From Micromonospora endolithica (GTDB taxonomy: Bacteria; Actinomycetota; Actinomycetes; Mycobacteriales; Micromonosporaceae), in NCBI RefSeq assembly GCF_003626595.1, contig NZ_RBAK01000004.1:1-64000 (forward strand): DNA of 64,000 nucleotides, given 5' to 3'. Positions 1-17,052 of the stretch are shown piece after piece. The notes beneath the pieces are model-generated. The model searched no databases. It was given only the letters and a program-made list of their open reading frames with translations, and had not been told where the DNA came from. A program made the translations under genes and the position numbers. Position 1 is the stretch's first letter; each line of letters opens with the position of its first letter.

Positions 1-8535
<8,535 letters not shown>

Positions 8536-8539
<4 letters not shown>

Positions 8540-8826
8540 TGCTGTGCGACCGCCGGGCCGAGGTCGCGGACGAGCTCGGAAAGGTTGCGGACCGTCTGGA
8601 AGTGCCGGCCGCTGATCTTTTCCGTCGGTACGTCCGTGGCCAGCTCGCTGCGCAGGAAGTTGAGCAGCACGGCGACCTTCAGCGAGTCGAGGATGCCGTG
8701 TTCGAGCAGCGGGGTGTCCACCTCGAGCTCGCCGCGCGGATCGCCCGCCAGGAACCGCTCCCGGATGAAGCTCAGCAGCTTCTCGGTGATCTCGTCCTCG
8801 TTGAGGCGGTCGGTGTTGAGGGACAT
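8536..8826 (-). CDS. Discrete peptidyl carrier protein, PltL/RedO-like (prolyl/pyrrolyl carrier)
   Basis: A 96-residue stand-alone carrier protein. ATG at 8826 follows a strong GGAGGAG site; its stop overlaps the PKS start by four bases, so the two are co-transcribed. The phosphopantetheine Ser lies in the motif LLEHGILDSLKV. The pattern DTPLLE-x-GIL-[DN]-S and the ISGRHF/ITGKYF region resemble the PltL group of L-prolyl carrier proteins more than PKS ACPs. With the PltF-like ligase at 37434-38915 and the PltE-like dehydrogenase at 38912-40051 it would carry L-proline while it is oxidised to pyrrole-2-carboxyl. That family reaction is established; the pairing across 29 kb is inferred. An alternative is a generic ACP serving another ligase. 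Confidence 0.82.
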
Positions 8827-8954
8827 TTCTCCTCCGGTTTCGTGCGGCGGGAGGGGCCGGCGAGGGCGCGGCAGGGCGCTGATGCCGGCGCACACTCCGA
8901 CACCTGGAGTAGGGCCAGTCTGTGAAACCCGGCTAAAGGCTTCCTTGCGCCGGT

Positions 8955-8998
8955 CAGGACAGCCGGTCGGGACAGCGGTGCGGGACAGCCGGGACAAG
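8955..8998. repeat. Tandem CGGGACAGC iterons in the divergent ACP/dehydratase control region
   Basis: Four near-identical nonamers start at 8955 (CAGGACAGC), 8968 and 8981 (both CGGGACAGC) and 8990 (CGGGACAAG), spaced 13, 13 and 9 bp. They lie in the 233-bp gap between the divergently transcribed carrier/PKS operon and the threonine-dehydratase-like gene. Direct repeats about one helical turn apart suit a DNA-binding regulator. No TAGGGG-type promoter box (see 17005 onward) is visible here, so the PKS operon may answer to a different protein. Confidence 0.5.
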
Positions 8999-9059
8999 GA
9001 CCGGTTAAGGGCGCTACCGAGGATGGAGGGGATCTGCCCGACCGAGGGGACATGTGTCG

Positions 9060-10067
9060 ATGTCAGCGATGACGACCAACGGGACGCCCGGATCGGCACC
9101 CGCCGGACTGCTCAGCCACGAGTGGATCGAGCGCGCACAGCGCCGGCTCGCCCGGCACGTCTTGCGCACCCCCGTGGTGCGCAGCGACGACCTGGACCGG
9201 CTGGCCGGTGCGCGGCTCTGGCTCAAGGCCGAGAATTTGCAGCGCGGGGGCTCGTTCAAGCTCCGCGGTGCCCTGCTGGCGGTCGGGGAGTTGCGCGACC
9301 GCGGCAGCTCCGGCGTGGCCGCGCACAGCACCGGCAACCACGCGATCGCCGTCGCCCTGGCCGCCCGCGAATATGGCCTGCCGGCCATCCTGGTGCTGCC
9401 GGGTGACGTGCTGCCGGCGAAAGCCGCGCGGGTCCGGGAAGCCGGCGCCGAGGTGCTCATCGTGGGCACGGGCCTGGCCGAGCGGACCGCCGCGGTCGAC
9501 GAGGTCGCCCTCACCCGCGGCTTCGATGTGGTGGATCCCTACCAGAATCCGTTCGTGGTGGCCGGTCAGGGCACGGCGACCGCCGAGCTCCTCACGCAGG
9601 TGCATTCGGCTGGTGGCCGGCTTGACGCGCTCGTGCTGCCGGTCGGCGGCGGCAGCGCCGTGGCGGGCGCCTGCCTGGTCGCCGCCCGGCACGGGGTCGC
9701 CGTGGTGGCCGCCGAGCCGGCCGCGGTGCCCGCGCTGACCGCGGCCCTGGCGGCCGGTGAGCCGGTCACCGTGCCGGGCCTGCCGACCGTCGCGGACGGG
9801 CTGCGCCCGGACCGGATCGGCCGGCTGCCGTTCGACGTCGTCCGGAGCGCGCTGCACGAGGTGATCCAGGTCGACGAGGCCGGGATCGTGGCCGGTATGC
9901 GGATGGCCCTGGACGCCGCCCGGCTGGTGGTGGAGCCGGCCGCCGCGTGCGGGTTGGCCGCGGCGGTGCAGTTCGCCGCCGCCGGTCAGGCCCGGGACAT
10001 CGGAGTGCTCCTGACCGGCGGCAACGTGGACCTGAACCTGATCTCCACAATCCTGGCCGAGGCCTGA
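9060..10067 (+). CDS. PLP-dependent threonine dehydratase / serine racemase family protein
   Basis: 335 residues, fold type II PLP enzyme. The Schiff-base Lys is in GGSFKLRGA, followed by STGNHAIAVA for phosphate/substrate binding and a Gly-rich VGGGSAVAG loop. ATG 9060 is preferred because GAGGGGA lies nine bases upstream; an in-frame GTG at 9054 is too close to that site. Family members deaminate Thr/Ser to 2-oxobutyrate/pyruvate or racemise Ser. Here it may supply 2-oxobutyrate toward propionyl/methylmalonyl units or handle an amino acid for the NRPS; the sequence does not decide. Its stop codon abuts the convergent MFS stop with no gap, sharing the palindrome TGATCA. Confidence 0.85.
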   Translation: MSAMTTNGTPGSAPAGLLSHEWIERAQRRLARHVLRTPVVRSDDLDRLAGARLWLKAENLQRGGSFKLRGALLAVGELRDRGSSGVAAHSTGNHAIAVALAAREYGLPAILVLPGDVLPAKAARVREAGAEVLIVGTGLAERTAAVDEVALTRGFDVVDPYQNPFVVAGQGTATAELLTQVHSAGGRLDALVLPVGGGSAVAGACLVAARHGVAVVAAEPAAVPALTAALAAGEPVTVPGLPTVADGLRPDRIGRLPFDVVRSALHEVIQVDEAGIVAGMRMALDAARLVVEPAAACGLAAAVQFAAAGQARDIGVLLTGGNVDLNLISTILAEA

Positions 10068-11648
10068 TCAGCGCGGGACGGTCGGCTCCGGCTCCGACTC
10101 CGCCTTCGGCGGCCCGGCCTTCGGCGCGGGCGCCTGGGTCGGCTCCGGGAAAAAGAAGTAGGTGATGGCGGCGGTCAGCAGCGCGATGCCCGCGGCCGTC
10201 AGGAAGACGCCACTGGTGCCGGCCACCACCGCGTCGATCACCGCGGGGCGGGCCGCCTCGGGCACCGCCTCGAGGTTCGCCGCGCTCGCCTCCCCGCTTT
10301 CCGCCGTCGCCGCAAGGGCCGGCGGCAGGTTCGCCGCGTAGATGCGGGCCAGCACGGTGCCGAAGATGGCACTGCCGATCGCGCCGCCGAGCATCTGGCT
10401 GAGCCGTACCGACGTGATGGCCACGCCCATCTGCTCCTCGGGGGCGGTGAGCTGCACCGCGACCAGCGCCAGCCCGACCACCTGGCCGAGGCCCGCGCCG
10501 AGCAGGAACAGGTAGACACTGATCTGCCAGGTCGACGTGCCGACGTCGAGCAGCGAGAGCAGTCCCATCGCGACGGTCACCAGGCCCATGCCGCTGACCA
10601 TCAGCATCTTGAAGCGGCCGGGCTTGCGGACGAAGCGGCCGGCCGCCACGCCGGAGACGGTCATGCCGAGGGCCATCGGCAGCAGGTAGAGACCCGCGCC
10701 GACCGCGTCGACCCCGCGGGCCGCCTGCAGGTAGAGCGAGACGTAGACGATGCTGCCGGTGATCACCATCCCGGCGAAGAACTCCTGCGGGCTGGCCACC
10801 CGGAACACCCGGTTGCGGAACAGGGTGAGCGGGAAGATCGGATCGGACGCGGCGAACCGGCCAAGCGCGCCCCGGCGGACCAGTCCCTGCCGCAGCAGGA
10901 AGGTCACCATGAGGACGATCGCGAGCACCACCAGGAGCACCACCTGCGGTGAGCTCCACGCGTAGTTGCGGCCGCCCCACTCGGCGATCAGCAGCATCGC
11001 GCTGGCCCCGGCCGCGATCAGGCCCGCGCCCAGGTAGTCGACCCGCTCGCGGCTCTCCTTGTCGGGCAGGTGCAGGCAGGTGGCGATCAGGACCCAGGAG
11101 ATGATGCCGAGCGGCACGTTGACGTAGAAGACCCAGGGCCAGCTCAGGTGGTCGACGATGACGCCGCCGACGAGCGGGCCGACCACCACGCCGACGCCGA
11201 CCATGACGCCGCCCATACCGACCCCGGAGCCACCGGACGAGCCGCCCTCCTCGGTCTTCTCGGGCGGCCAGATCGCCATGATCATGATGAGCGTCACGCC
11301 CATCAGGCCACCACCGCCGACGCCCTGGACGGCCCGGAACGCGATCAGCTGGCCCATGGTCTGCGCGAGTCCGCAGGCGGCCGATCCGATCAGGAACGTG
11401 GCGAGCGAGAACAGGAAGATCCGCTTGGGACCGTGCAGGTCGACGAGCTTGCCGTAGAGCGGCTGGGTGACGGTCGCGGCCAGTGCGTACGCCGTGATGA
11501 CCCACGGGAACGTCTGCAGGCCGTTCTCCGGGTCGAGGCTGGTGGCGATCGGCCAGACCGCGGTCGCGAGCACGTTGGTGTCGATGATGCCGAGGACCAT
11601 GGCGATCACCGCGCCGATGGTGGCGAGCCGCATCTGAATGACCGTCAT
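10068..11648 (-). CDS. MFS drug exporter, DHA2/EmrB-QacA 14-TMS type
   Basis: 526 residues with many hydrophobic helices and the major-facilitator loop motif GKLVDLHGPKR after TM2. An MVISG-type repeat (MLMVSGMG) and a charged Pro-rich tail are visible. Likely exports the cluster product and contributes to self-resistance. ATG 11648 is chosen over an upstream ATG at 11690, because the latter leaves only 37 bp for the divergent promoter and adds a polar extension before the first helix. Divergent from the TetR gene at 11728, a standard repressor/exporter pair. Confidence 0.92.
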   Translation of the reverse strand: MTVIQMRLATIGAVIAMVLGIIDTNVLATAVWPIATSLDPENGLQTFPWVITAYALAATVTQPLYGKLVDLHGPKRIFLFSLATFLIGSAACGLAQTMGQLIAFRAVQGVGGGGLMGVTLIMIMAIWPPEKTEEGGSSGGSGVGMGGVMVGVGVVVGPLVGGVIVDHLSWPWVFYVNVPLGIISWVLIATCLHLPDKESRERVDYLGAGLIAAGASAMLLIAEWGGRNYAWSSPQVVLLVVLAIVLMVTFLLRQGLVRRGALGRFAASDPIFPLTLFRNRVFRVASPQEFFAGMVITGSIVYVSLYLQAARGVDAVGAGLYLLPMALGMTVSGVAAGRFVRKPGRFKMLMVSGMGLVTVAMGLLSLLDVGTSTWQISVYLFLLGAGLGQVVGLALVAVQLTAPEEQMGVAITSVRLSQMLGGAIGSAIFGTVLARIYAANLPPALAATAESGEASAANLEAVPEAARPAVIDAVVAGTSGVFLTAAGIALLTAAITYFFFPEPTQAPAPKAGPPKAESEPEPTVPR

Positions 11649-11692
11649 GGAAAGAAACCTATCCGCTGTACGAATTGAGAACAAGTCCAAGT

Positions 11693-11721
11693 TTGTACTC
11701 GGTACCAGTTATTGATACGGT
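11693..11721 (+). promoter_or_regulatory. Putative tetR promoter and operator region between tetR and the MFS gene
   Basis: TTGTAC (11693-11698) and TACGGT (11716-11721) are 17 bp apart and end seven bases before the TetR ATG, so a leaderless transcript is possible. The spacer contains an imperfect palindrome around GGTACC (11701-11706), flanked by ACT and AGT, which could be the repressor site. Assignment is by eye. Confidence 0.4.
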
Positions 11722-11727
11722 GCAGAC

Positions 11728-12411
11728 ATGGTTCCTGACACCTCGACCCCTCCCGGCCTGCGGGAACGCAAGAAGCAGCAGACCCGGCTCGCGATCTACG
11801 AGGCGGCGCTGGAGCTCTTCGTGGCCGAGGGCTTCGACAGGGTCTCGATGACGCAGATCGCCGAGGCGGCCAACGTCTCCAAGGCCACCGTCTTCAACTA
11901 CTTCCCGTCCAAGGAGGACCTGATCATGGTCGCCATGCGGGAGGCGATGACCGACCCGGGGAAGCCGGTGCGTGCCCGGGCGCCCGGTGAGTCGGTGCTG
12001 GACGCGTTGCGCCGTGCCTTTCTCGACGAGCTCGATCGGCGCGAGTCGCACGTCGGGCTGGACGCCGGGGGGCTCGGGTTCATGCGGGTGGTGCGTAGCA
12101 GCCCGGCGCTCGCGGGCCGGGTGATGTTGCTGGACCGGCATCGCGAGGTGCAGCTCGCTCAGGCGCTGGCCGAGGAGACCGGCGCCGCGCCGGGCGACAT
12201 GACGCCCAACATGGTGGCCGCCGCTGTGCTGGGTGCGATGCGCGCGGTCTCCTCGGAGAACTGGCGGCGGCTGGTCGACGGGGAGTCGCCGGATGCGATC
12301 CACCCCGACGCCGTGGCCGCCGCCGAGCGCCTGTTCGATGTGCTCACCGAGGGCCTGGCCGGCTACGGTGTGCGGCCGTTGCACGTCAGCGAGCCACCCG
12401 ATAAGAGGTGA
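11728..12411 (+). CDS. TetR/AcrR family transcriptional regulator
   Basis: 227 residues with an N-terminal TetR helix-turn-helix (residues ~15-60): MTQIAEAANVSKATVFNYF. The C-terminal all-helical domain is the usual ligand-binding/dimerisation part. Divergent from the MFS exporter at 10068-11648, so it most likely represses that gene and possibly itself, with the cluster product or an intermediate as inducer. The last 26 bases overlap the 3' end of the convergent aminotransferase gene. Confidence 0.93.
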   Translation: MVPDTSTPPGLRERKKQQTRLAIYEAALELFVAEGFDRVSMTQIAEAANVSKATVFNYFPSKEDLIMVAMREAMTDPGKPVRARAPGESVLDALRRAFLDELDRRESHVGLDAGGLGFMRVVRSSPALAGRVMLLDRHREVQLAQALAEETGAAPGDMTPNMVAAAVLGAMRAVSSENWRRLVDGESPDAIHPDAVAAAERLFDVLTEGLAGYGVRPLHVSEPPDKR

Positions 12412-13579
12412 CCGCCGCCACGATCCGGTCCACCTGGTCGTCGCTCAGCCCGGTGTAGAGCGGCAACCGGGTGAGCTGCCGGGCGACCCGCTCGGTCGTC
12501 GGGCAGCCGCCCGGCGCGGTGCGGCCGAACCGGAGGCCGGCCGGCGCGTTGTGCAACGGCTGGTAGTGCGACGTGGCCTGCACCCCGAGGTCGGCCAGGT
12601 GCCGCCGGAACCCCGCTGAGGCCGCCGGATCGGGCAGCACGAGGAAGTACAGGTGCGCCGGATGCACGCGGTCGACGGGTACGACCGGCTGGGCTACGCC
12701 GTTGTCCGCCGCCCACTCCGCCAGCCGGTCGTGATAGGCGTTCCAGACCCGCATCCGGCCGGCCTGGATGACGTCGAAGTTCTCCAGCTGAGCGGTGAGG
12801 AACGCGGCCAGCAGTTCGGACGGCAGGTAGCTCGAACCCAGGTCGACCCAGTGGTACCGGTCGATCTCGCCGCGGTAGTACTGGGTGCGGTTCGTGCCCT
12901 TCTCCCGGATGATCTCGGCCTGCAGCACCAGGTCCGGATCGTTGATCACCAGCGCTCCGCCCTCGCCGCAGTGCGCGTTCTTGGTGCTGTGGAAGCTCTG
13001 TGTGGCGAGCGAGCCGAAACTACCCAGCGGCTTTCCGCGGTAGGTGGCGCCCAGTCCGTGCGCGTTGTCCTCGATCAGCCGCAGGCCGTGCCGCTCGGCG
13101 ATGCCGGCGAGCGCGTCCATGTCGCAGCCGACCCCGGCGTAGTGCACGGCGACGATCGCCCGGGTGCGGTCCGTGACGGCCGCCTCGACCAGTCGCTCGT
13201 CGAGGTTGATGGTGTCCGGGCGGCAGTCCACGAAGACCGGGACCGCGCCGCGTAGTGCGTACGCGTTCGCGGTCGACGGGAACGTGTACGACGGCAGGAT
13301 CACCTCGTCGCCCGGCTGGAGGTCGAGCACCAGTGCGCTCATGTCCAGCGCGTGCGAGCACGACGTGGCGAGCAACGTGGCGACCGCGCCCAGCATCTTG
13401 TTGAGCAGCGCGCTGGCCCGCGCGGTGAACGGGCCGTCGCCCTCCAGCGTGCCGCTGGCCAGCGCGGTCTCCAGGTAGTGAAGCTCCGCGCCGGTCAGGA
13501 AGGCGCGGTTGAACGGGATGACGCTGTTGCCGGCGTCCTCCAGCAGCAGTTTTCCCCGGGCCAGAACGTCCTCGCTCAC
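12386..13579 (-). CDS. WecE-like TDP-4-keto-6-deoxyhexose 4-aminotransferase (DegT/DnrJ/EryC1/StrS)
   Basis: 397 residues. The N-terminal IPFNRAFLTG and EGDGPFTAR blocks, the PSYTFPST region and the PLP Lys in SFHSTKNAHCGEGG follow the WecE subgroup, which converts TDP-4-keto-6-deoxyglucose to a 4-amino-4,6-dideoxysugar with glutamate as donor. The GTG start overlaps the stop of the upstream glycosyltransferase as GTGA, so the two are translationally coupled. Predicts an amino sugar whose nitrogen could accept the pyrrole-carboxyl group. The 4-position is inferred from subgroup resemblance. Confidence 0.86.
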   Translation of the reverse strand: MSEDVLARGKLLLEDAGNSVIPFNRAFLTGAELHYLETALASGTLEGDGPFTARASALLNKMLGAVATLLATSCSHALDMSALVLDLQPGDEVILPSYTFPSTANAYALRGAVPVFVDCRPDTINLDERLVEAAVTDRTRAIVAVHYAGVGCDMDALAGIAERHGLRLIEDNAHGLGATYRGKPLGSFGSLATQSFHSTKNAHCGEGGALVINDPDLVLQAEIIREKGTNRTQYYRGEIDRYHWVDLGSSYLPSELLAAFLTAQLENFDVIQAGRMRVWNAYHDRLAEWAADNGVAQPVVPVDRVHPAHLYFLVLPDPAASAGFRRHLADLGVQATSHYQPLHNAPAGLRFGRTAPGGCPTTERVARQLTRLPLYTGLSDDQVDRIVAAVTSYRVAR

Positions 13580-14787
13580 ACCATCTCCTCGATGGTCGTC
13601 ACCACGTCATCCAGAGCGGGCAGCGCGAGGTTCTCGGCGCGCAGATCCTCGGCCGCCTTGCGGTGATCCGTGCCGGACAGCAGCTGTTCGATCGCGGCGG
13701 TCACCTCGGCCGGGTCGACCGGGTCGGCGGCCACCGTGATCGCGGCGCCCGACTTGGCGAGCACCCCGGCGTTGAGACCCAGGCCTGGGTTGTACGGCAC
13801 CACGAGCTGGGGCACGCCGTAGTAGACGGCGGTCAGCGCGGTACCCGTACCGCCGTGGTTGACCGCCGCCGAGCAGGTCGGCATGACGAAGCTCAGCGGC
13901 AGGTCCACGATGGCCCGGACGTTCGCCGGCAGCGTCCCCAGCCGGTCCCGGTCACCCGAGCGGACCGCGACCACCGTCTCCACGTCGAACCCGGACAGCG
14001 CCTCGATCAGCGTGCGCAGCGGGTGGCCCCCCGGGCCGGCGTCGGTCATCGTGTTCGCGGTGACCCAGGACAGGCAGACCCGGGGCTTCTCCGGCGCCGC
14101 GAGGATGGCCTGTGGCACCGAGCCGGAGCCGTTGAACGGCTGATACCGCGCCGGGATCCGGTTGGGCACCTCGGCGGGCTGCAGGCTGGCCGGCCCGGGG
14201 TCGACGGTGGCCACGCCGTGCTGCGCCCGCGGGGTCACGCCGAACCGCTCGAACAGTCCTGCCAGGTCGGCCGGCCAGGTCGCCGGGTCCCGGCCGTAGC
14301 CGGGGAACTGGCTCAGCGTCGGCGGCTGCGGGCCCCACAGGTGGTGCACCAGCGGCGCCCCGGCCACGCCGGCGGCCAGCGGCGCCACCATCGTGATCGG
14401 GTCCGTGACGACCAGATCCGGCTTCCAGGCCCGGACGAACGCGACCAGGTCCTCGGCCATCGTCTCGGCCATCGTCACGTGCGGGGAGAACCGCAGCTCG
14501 GCGAACCGGCGGAACGACTCGGGGGACATCTGCGAGATGTCGCCGGACGGGCTGGGGCCCTCGCCGGTCTCGCGGCGCACGATGTCACCGGCCGCGGCGA
14601 TGCTGCCCATCAGGTCGTAGGGCGTGCCGACCGGTACCGCGGTCAGACCCGCACCGGCCACGTCGGCCACGGTGGACGGAGGCCCGGCGACGTACACCTC
14701 GTGCCCGGCGGCACGGAACGCCCAGGCGAGCTGAACCATCGGGAACAAATGGCTCGGCACTGGGGCCGGAAGGAAGAGAACACGCAT
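13576..14787 (-). CDS. GT1 macrolide-type glycosyltransferase (EryCIII/DesVII/SpnP-like)
   Basis: 403 residues, GT-B fold. The N-terminus MRVLFLPAPVPSHLFPM and the C-terminal donor-site block VNHGGTGTALTA...GVPQLVVPYN are those of antibiotic glycosyltransferases using TDP-deoxysugars. ATG 14787 has GGAG eight bases upstream. First gene of a two-gene unit with the 4-aminotransferase. A second GT lies at 32804-34024, so two sugar transfers are predicted. No DesVIII-type P450-like helper is visible; the P450 at 22301 keeps its haem Cys. Confidence 0.93.
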   Translation of the reverse strand: MRVLFLPAPVPSHLFPMVQLAWAFRAAGHEVYVAGPPSTVADVAGAGLTAVPVGTPYDLMGSIAAAGDIVRRETGEGPSPSGDISQMSPESFRRFAELRFSPHVTMAETMAEDLVAFVRAWKPDLVVTDPITMVAPLAAGVAGAPLVHHLWGPQPPTLSQFPGYGRDPATWPADLAGLFERFGVTPRAQHGVATVDPGPASLQPAEVPNRIPARYQPFNGSGSVPQAILAAPEKPRVCLSWVTANTMTDAGPGGHPLRTLIEALSGFDVETVVAVRSGDRDRLGTLPANVRAIVDLPLSFVMPTCSAAVNHGGTGTALTAVYYGVPQLVVPYNPGLGLNAGVLAKSGAAITVAADPVDPAEVTAAIEQLLSGTDHRKAAEDLRAENLALPALDDVVTTIEEMV

Positions 14788-14984
14788 ATGGCCGCTCCAT
14801 TTGTCATCGGCATTGAAAAAGTCGATACCGGCGGGGTACCACATCATCAAATGCTTCTGAAGTGGCGACGAAGCGCTGCTAAATCCGCCCGTACGACGGC
14901 TTGGCAGCCCCTGTTCACACCGGCTCCTCATGGCAGACTGGACGCTTGCAGCAGGCCCGTTCATCACCTTCACAAGGAGCGGTC

Positions 14985-16106
14985 GTGGCAATTCGTGTCT
15001 GGGATTATCTCCCCGAGTACGGAACCGAGCGAGACGATATCCGGGATGCCGTCGAAACTGTTTTCTCGTCCGGCCAGCTGGTGCTCGGGCGCAGCGTGGC
15101 GGGATTCGAGCAGGAGTTCGCGGAGCTGCACGGCGTAGCGCACTGCACCGGCGTCGACAACGGCACCAACGCCGTCAAGCTGGGCCTGCAGGCGCTCGGC
15201 GTCGGCCCCGGCGACGAGGTGCTGACGGTGTCGAACACCGCGGCGCCGACCGTGGTGGCGATCGACGGCACCGGCGCCACGCCGGTCTTCGTCGACGTCC
15301 GCGAGGAGGACTTCCTGATGGACACGCGGCTGGTGGAGGCCGCCGTGACCGCCCGCACCCGGGCGTTGCTGCCGGTGCACCTCTACGGCCAGTGCGTGGA
15401 CATGGCGCCGCTGCGCGAGGTGGCGGCCCGGCACGGGCTCAAGGTGCTCGAGGACTGCGCACAGGCGCACGGGGCACTGCACCACGGCGAGCTGGCCGGC
15501 ACGATGAGCGACGCGGCGGCGTTCTCCTTCTATCCGACCAAGGTGCTCGGCGCATACGGCGACGGTGGTGCCGTCATCACGTCCGACGACGACGTGCAGC
15601 AGTCGCTGCGCCGGCTGCGCTACTACGGCATGGACGAGGTCTACTACGTCGTCACGACGCCCGGTCACAACGCGCGGCTGGACGAGGTGCAGGCCGAGAT
15701 CCTGCGCCGCAAGCTGACCCGCCTGGACGCCTATGTGGAGGGCCGCCGGGCGGTGGCGCGGCGCTACGAGGACGGCCTGAAGGACCTGACCGGACCGGGC
15801 GGGTTCCAGCTGCCGGTCACCGCCGAGGGCAACGAGCACGTCTACTACGTCTATGTCGTCCGGCACCCGCAGCGCGACGTCATCCTGCGCCGGCTCGAGG
15901 AGCAGGACATCCTTCTCAACATCAGCTATCCGTGGCCGGTGCACACCATGACCGGCTTCGCCCACCTCGGTTACGCCGCCGGGTCGTTGCCGGTGACCGA
16001 ACGGCTGGCGGGGGAGATCTTCTCGCTGCCGATGTACCCGTCGCTGCCCCGCGACATGCAGGACCGGGTCATCGAGGCGCTACGAGACGTACTGACGTCG
16101 CTCTGA
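14985..16106 (+). CDS. TylB/EryCI/DesV-like TDP-3-keto-6-deoxyhexose 3-aminotransferase
   Basis: 373 residues, DegT/DnrJ/EryC1/StrS family. GTG 14985 with AAGGAGC five bases upstream gives the N-terminus [12 protein letters not shown], typical of 3-aminotransferases of macrolide aminosugars. [19 protein letters not shown] and the PLP Lys in [15 protein letters not shown] are intact. Together with the 4-aminotransferase it suggests two different amino sugars, or a sugar aminated at different stages. The required 3,4-ketoisomerase is not in the window. Its 3' end overlaps the convergent epimerase gene by 27 bp. Confidence 0.88.
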   Translation: MAIRVWDYLPEYGTERDDIRDAVETVFSSGQLVLGRSVAGFEQEFAELHGVAHCTGVDNGTNAVKLGLQALGVGPGDEVLTVSNTAAPTVVAIDGTGATPVFVDVREEDFLMDTRLVEAAVTARTRALLPVHLYGQCVDMAPLREVAARHGLKVLEDCAQAHGALHHGELAGTMSDAAAFSFYPTKVLGAYGDGGAVITSDDDVQQSLRRLRYYGMDEVYYVVTTPGHNARLDEVQAEILRRKLTRLDAYVEGRRAVARRYEDGLKDLTGPGGFQLPVTAEGNEHVYYVYVVRHPQRDVILRRLEEQDILLNISYPWPVHTMTGFAHLGYAAGSLPVTERLAGEIFSLPMYPSLPRDMQDRVIEALRDVLTSL

Positions 16107-16856
16107 CCAGCTCACGGGACTCGGCCCGACGTACCGGTCCAGAAGGTGGTCCAGATATCGCGGTCCGCCGGACGGGCAGGCCGCCGGGGCGAGCGCCCGG
16201 AGCTTGGCCACCGACACCACGGTGTGGTTCGGATCGACGTCCACGATGATCTCCCGGGCGGCCCGGCAGCCGAGCCGCGCTTCCACGCCGTCGATGATGT
16301 CCTCGATCGGGTAGGCGGTGCCGGAGGCCACGTTCACCACCTCGTTGCGGACGTCCGCTGCCAGCAGCCCGTCCAGCGCGGCCACCACGTCACGGACGTC
16401 GACCAGGTCCCGGTGGTTGCCCTGGAACAGCTGCACCGAGCCGGCCCTGATCTGGTCCATCAGCGAGGTGAGCAGCTGATGACCGCGCTGGCCCGGCCCG
16501 ACCGCGTGGCTCAGGCGCAGGGTCAGCCAGTCGACGCCGTGGGCGCGCAGTTCCCGCTCCAGGGCGAGCTTGTGCCGGCCGTACGGCTCCGGCGGTGTCA
16601 CCGGGTAATCCTCGTCGGCCGCCACCGGCGGGCTGCCGTACATCGAGTGCGAAGCCGTCGACAGAAAGATCAGCATCCGGCCTTCCCGGCGGCACCGGTC
16701 CGCCTGCCGGCGGACGAGTTCGGTCTCCCGCTGAAACTCGGCTGCGTCGTCCTCCACCGTGGTGGAGACGCCGGCGGCGAGGACCGTCACCCGCGGGTGA
16801 CGGTCGGCGATCGGAAGCAGATTCTGGGCCACGAAGCCACGCCCTACCACGTCCAT
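16080..16856 (-). CDS. NAD(P)-dependent sugar epimerase/4-ketoreductase (extended SDR)
   Basis: 258 residues with a compact Rossmann start ([11 protein letters not shown]), Ser in STASHSMYG and the YxxxK pair in YGRHK. ATG 16856 is supported by AGGAGA eight bases upstream. Short for an NDP-sugar SDR (usually ~300). Close in type to the 4-ketoreductases or epimerases that finish TDP-deoxysugars; the exact step cannot be read from sequence. Divergent from the thioesterase gene, with TAGGGG-type boxes between them. Confidence 0.78.
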   Translation of the reverse strand: MDVVGRGFVAQNLLPIADRHPRVTVLAAGVSTTVEDDAAEFQRETELVRRQADRCRREGRMLIFLSTASHSMYGSPPVAADEDYPVTPPEPYGRHKLALERELRAHGVDWLTLRLSHAVGPGQRGHQLLTSLMDQIRAGSVQLFQGNHRDLVDVRDVVAALDGLLAADVRNEVVNVASGTAYPIEDIIDGVEARLGCRAAREIIVDVDPNHTVVSVAKLRALAPAACPSGGPRYLDHLLDRYVGPSPVSWSERRQYVS

Positions 16857-16944
16857 GAACGGAATCTCCTACTCCGGCGCGACGAGCGGACAGGGCAAGG
16901 CCCGCACCTCTGGCAGACTGTCAACTGCCGGCCGGGCGGAGAAG

Positions 16945-16960
16945 CCCCTAACCACCCCAG
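16945..16960 (-). promoter_or_regulatory. TAGGGG-type operator pair upstream of the epimerase gene
   Basis: On the minus strand CTGGGG (16960-16955) and TAGGGG (16950-16945) are spaced 10 bp, as in the pairs upstream of the acyl-CoA dehydrogenase and hydroxyacyl-CoA dehydrogenase genes. No TANCGT -10 stands 30 bp downstream here, so this is a weaker member of the set. Confidence 0.4.
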
Positions 16961-17004
16961 CCCATCGCCGGCGGTGGCCGGCCCGGGCACCGGCGCAGTG
17001 CCGG

Positions 17005-17045
17005 GGCAGTAGGGGTTATCCGGCCGATCACCAGCTGACTAGCGT
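17005..17045 (+). promoter_or_regulatory. Regulon-type promoter of the thioesterase gene (TAGGGG, 30 bp, TAGCGT)
   Basis: GGCAGTAGGGGTT (17005-17017) is identical in 13 of 13 bases to the element upstream of ccr. TAGGGG begins at 17010 and a -10-like TAGCGT begins at 17040, exactly 30 bp later. Transcription would start about seven bases after the -10, at or next to the ATG at 17053, predicting a leaderless mRNA; no Shine-Dalgarno is visible. Confidence 0.7.
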
Positions 17046-17052
17046 CCGTCCC

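Noticed and set aside
8955..8998. CRISPR-like array
   Set aside because: Only four 9-bp repeats with 0-5 bp between them; far too short for spacers, and no cas genes are present.
14788..14984. A seventh TAGGGG-type promoter for the 13576-14787 glycosyltransferase operon
   Set aside because: CAGGGG occurs on the minus strand at 14913, but 29-30 bp downstream there is only TTTAGC, not a TANCGT-like hexamer.
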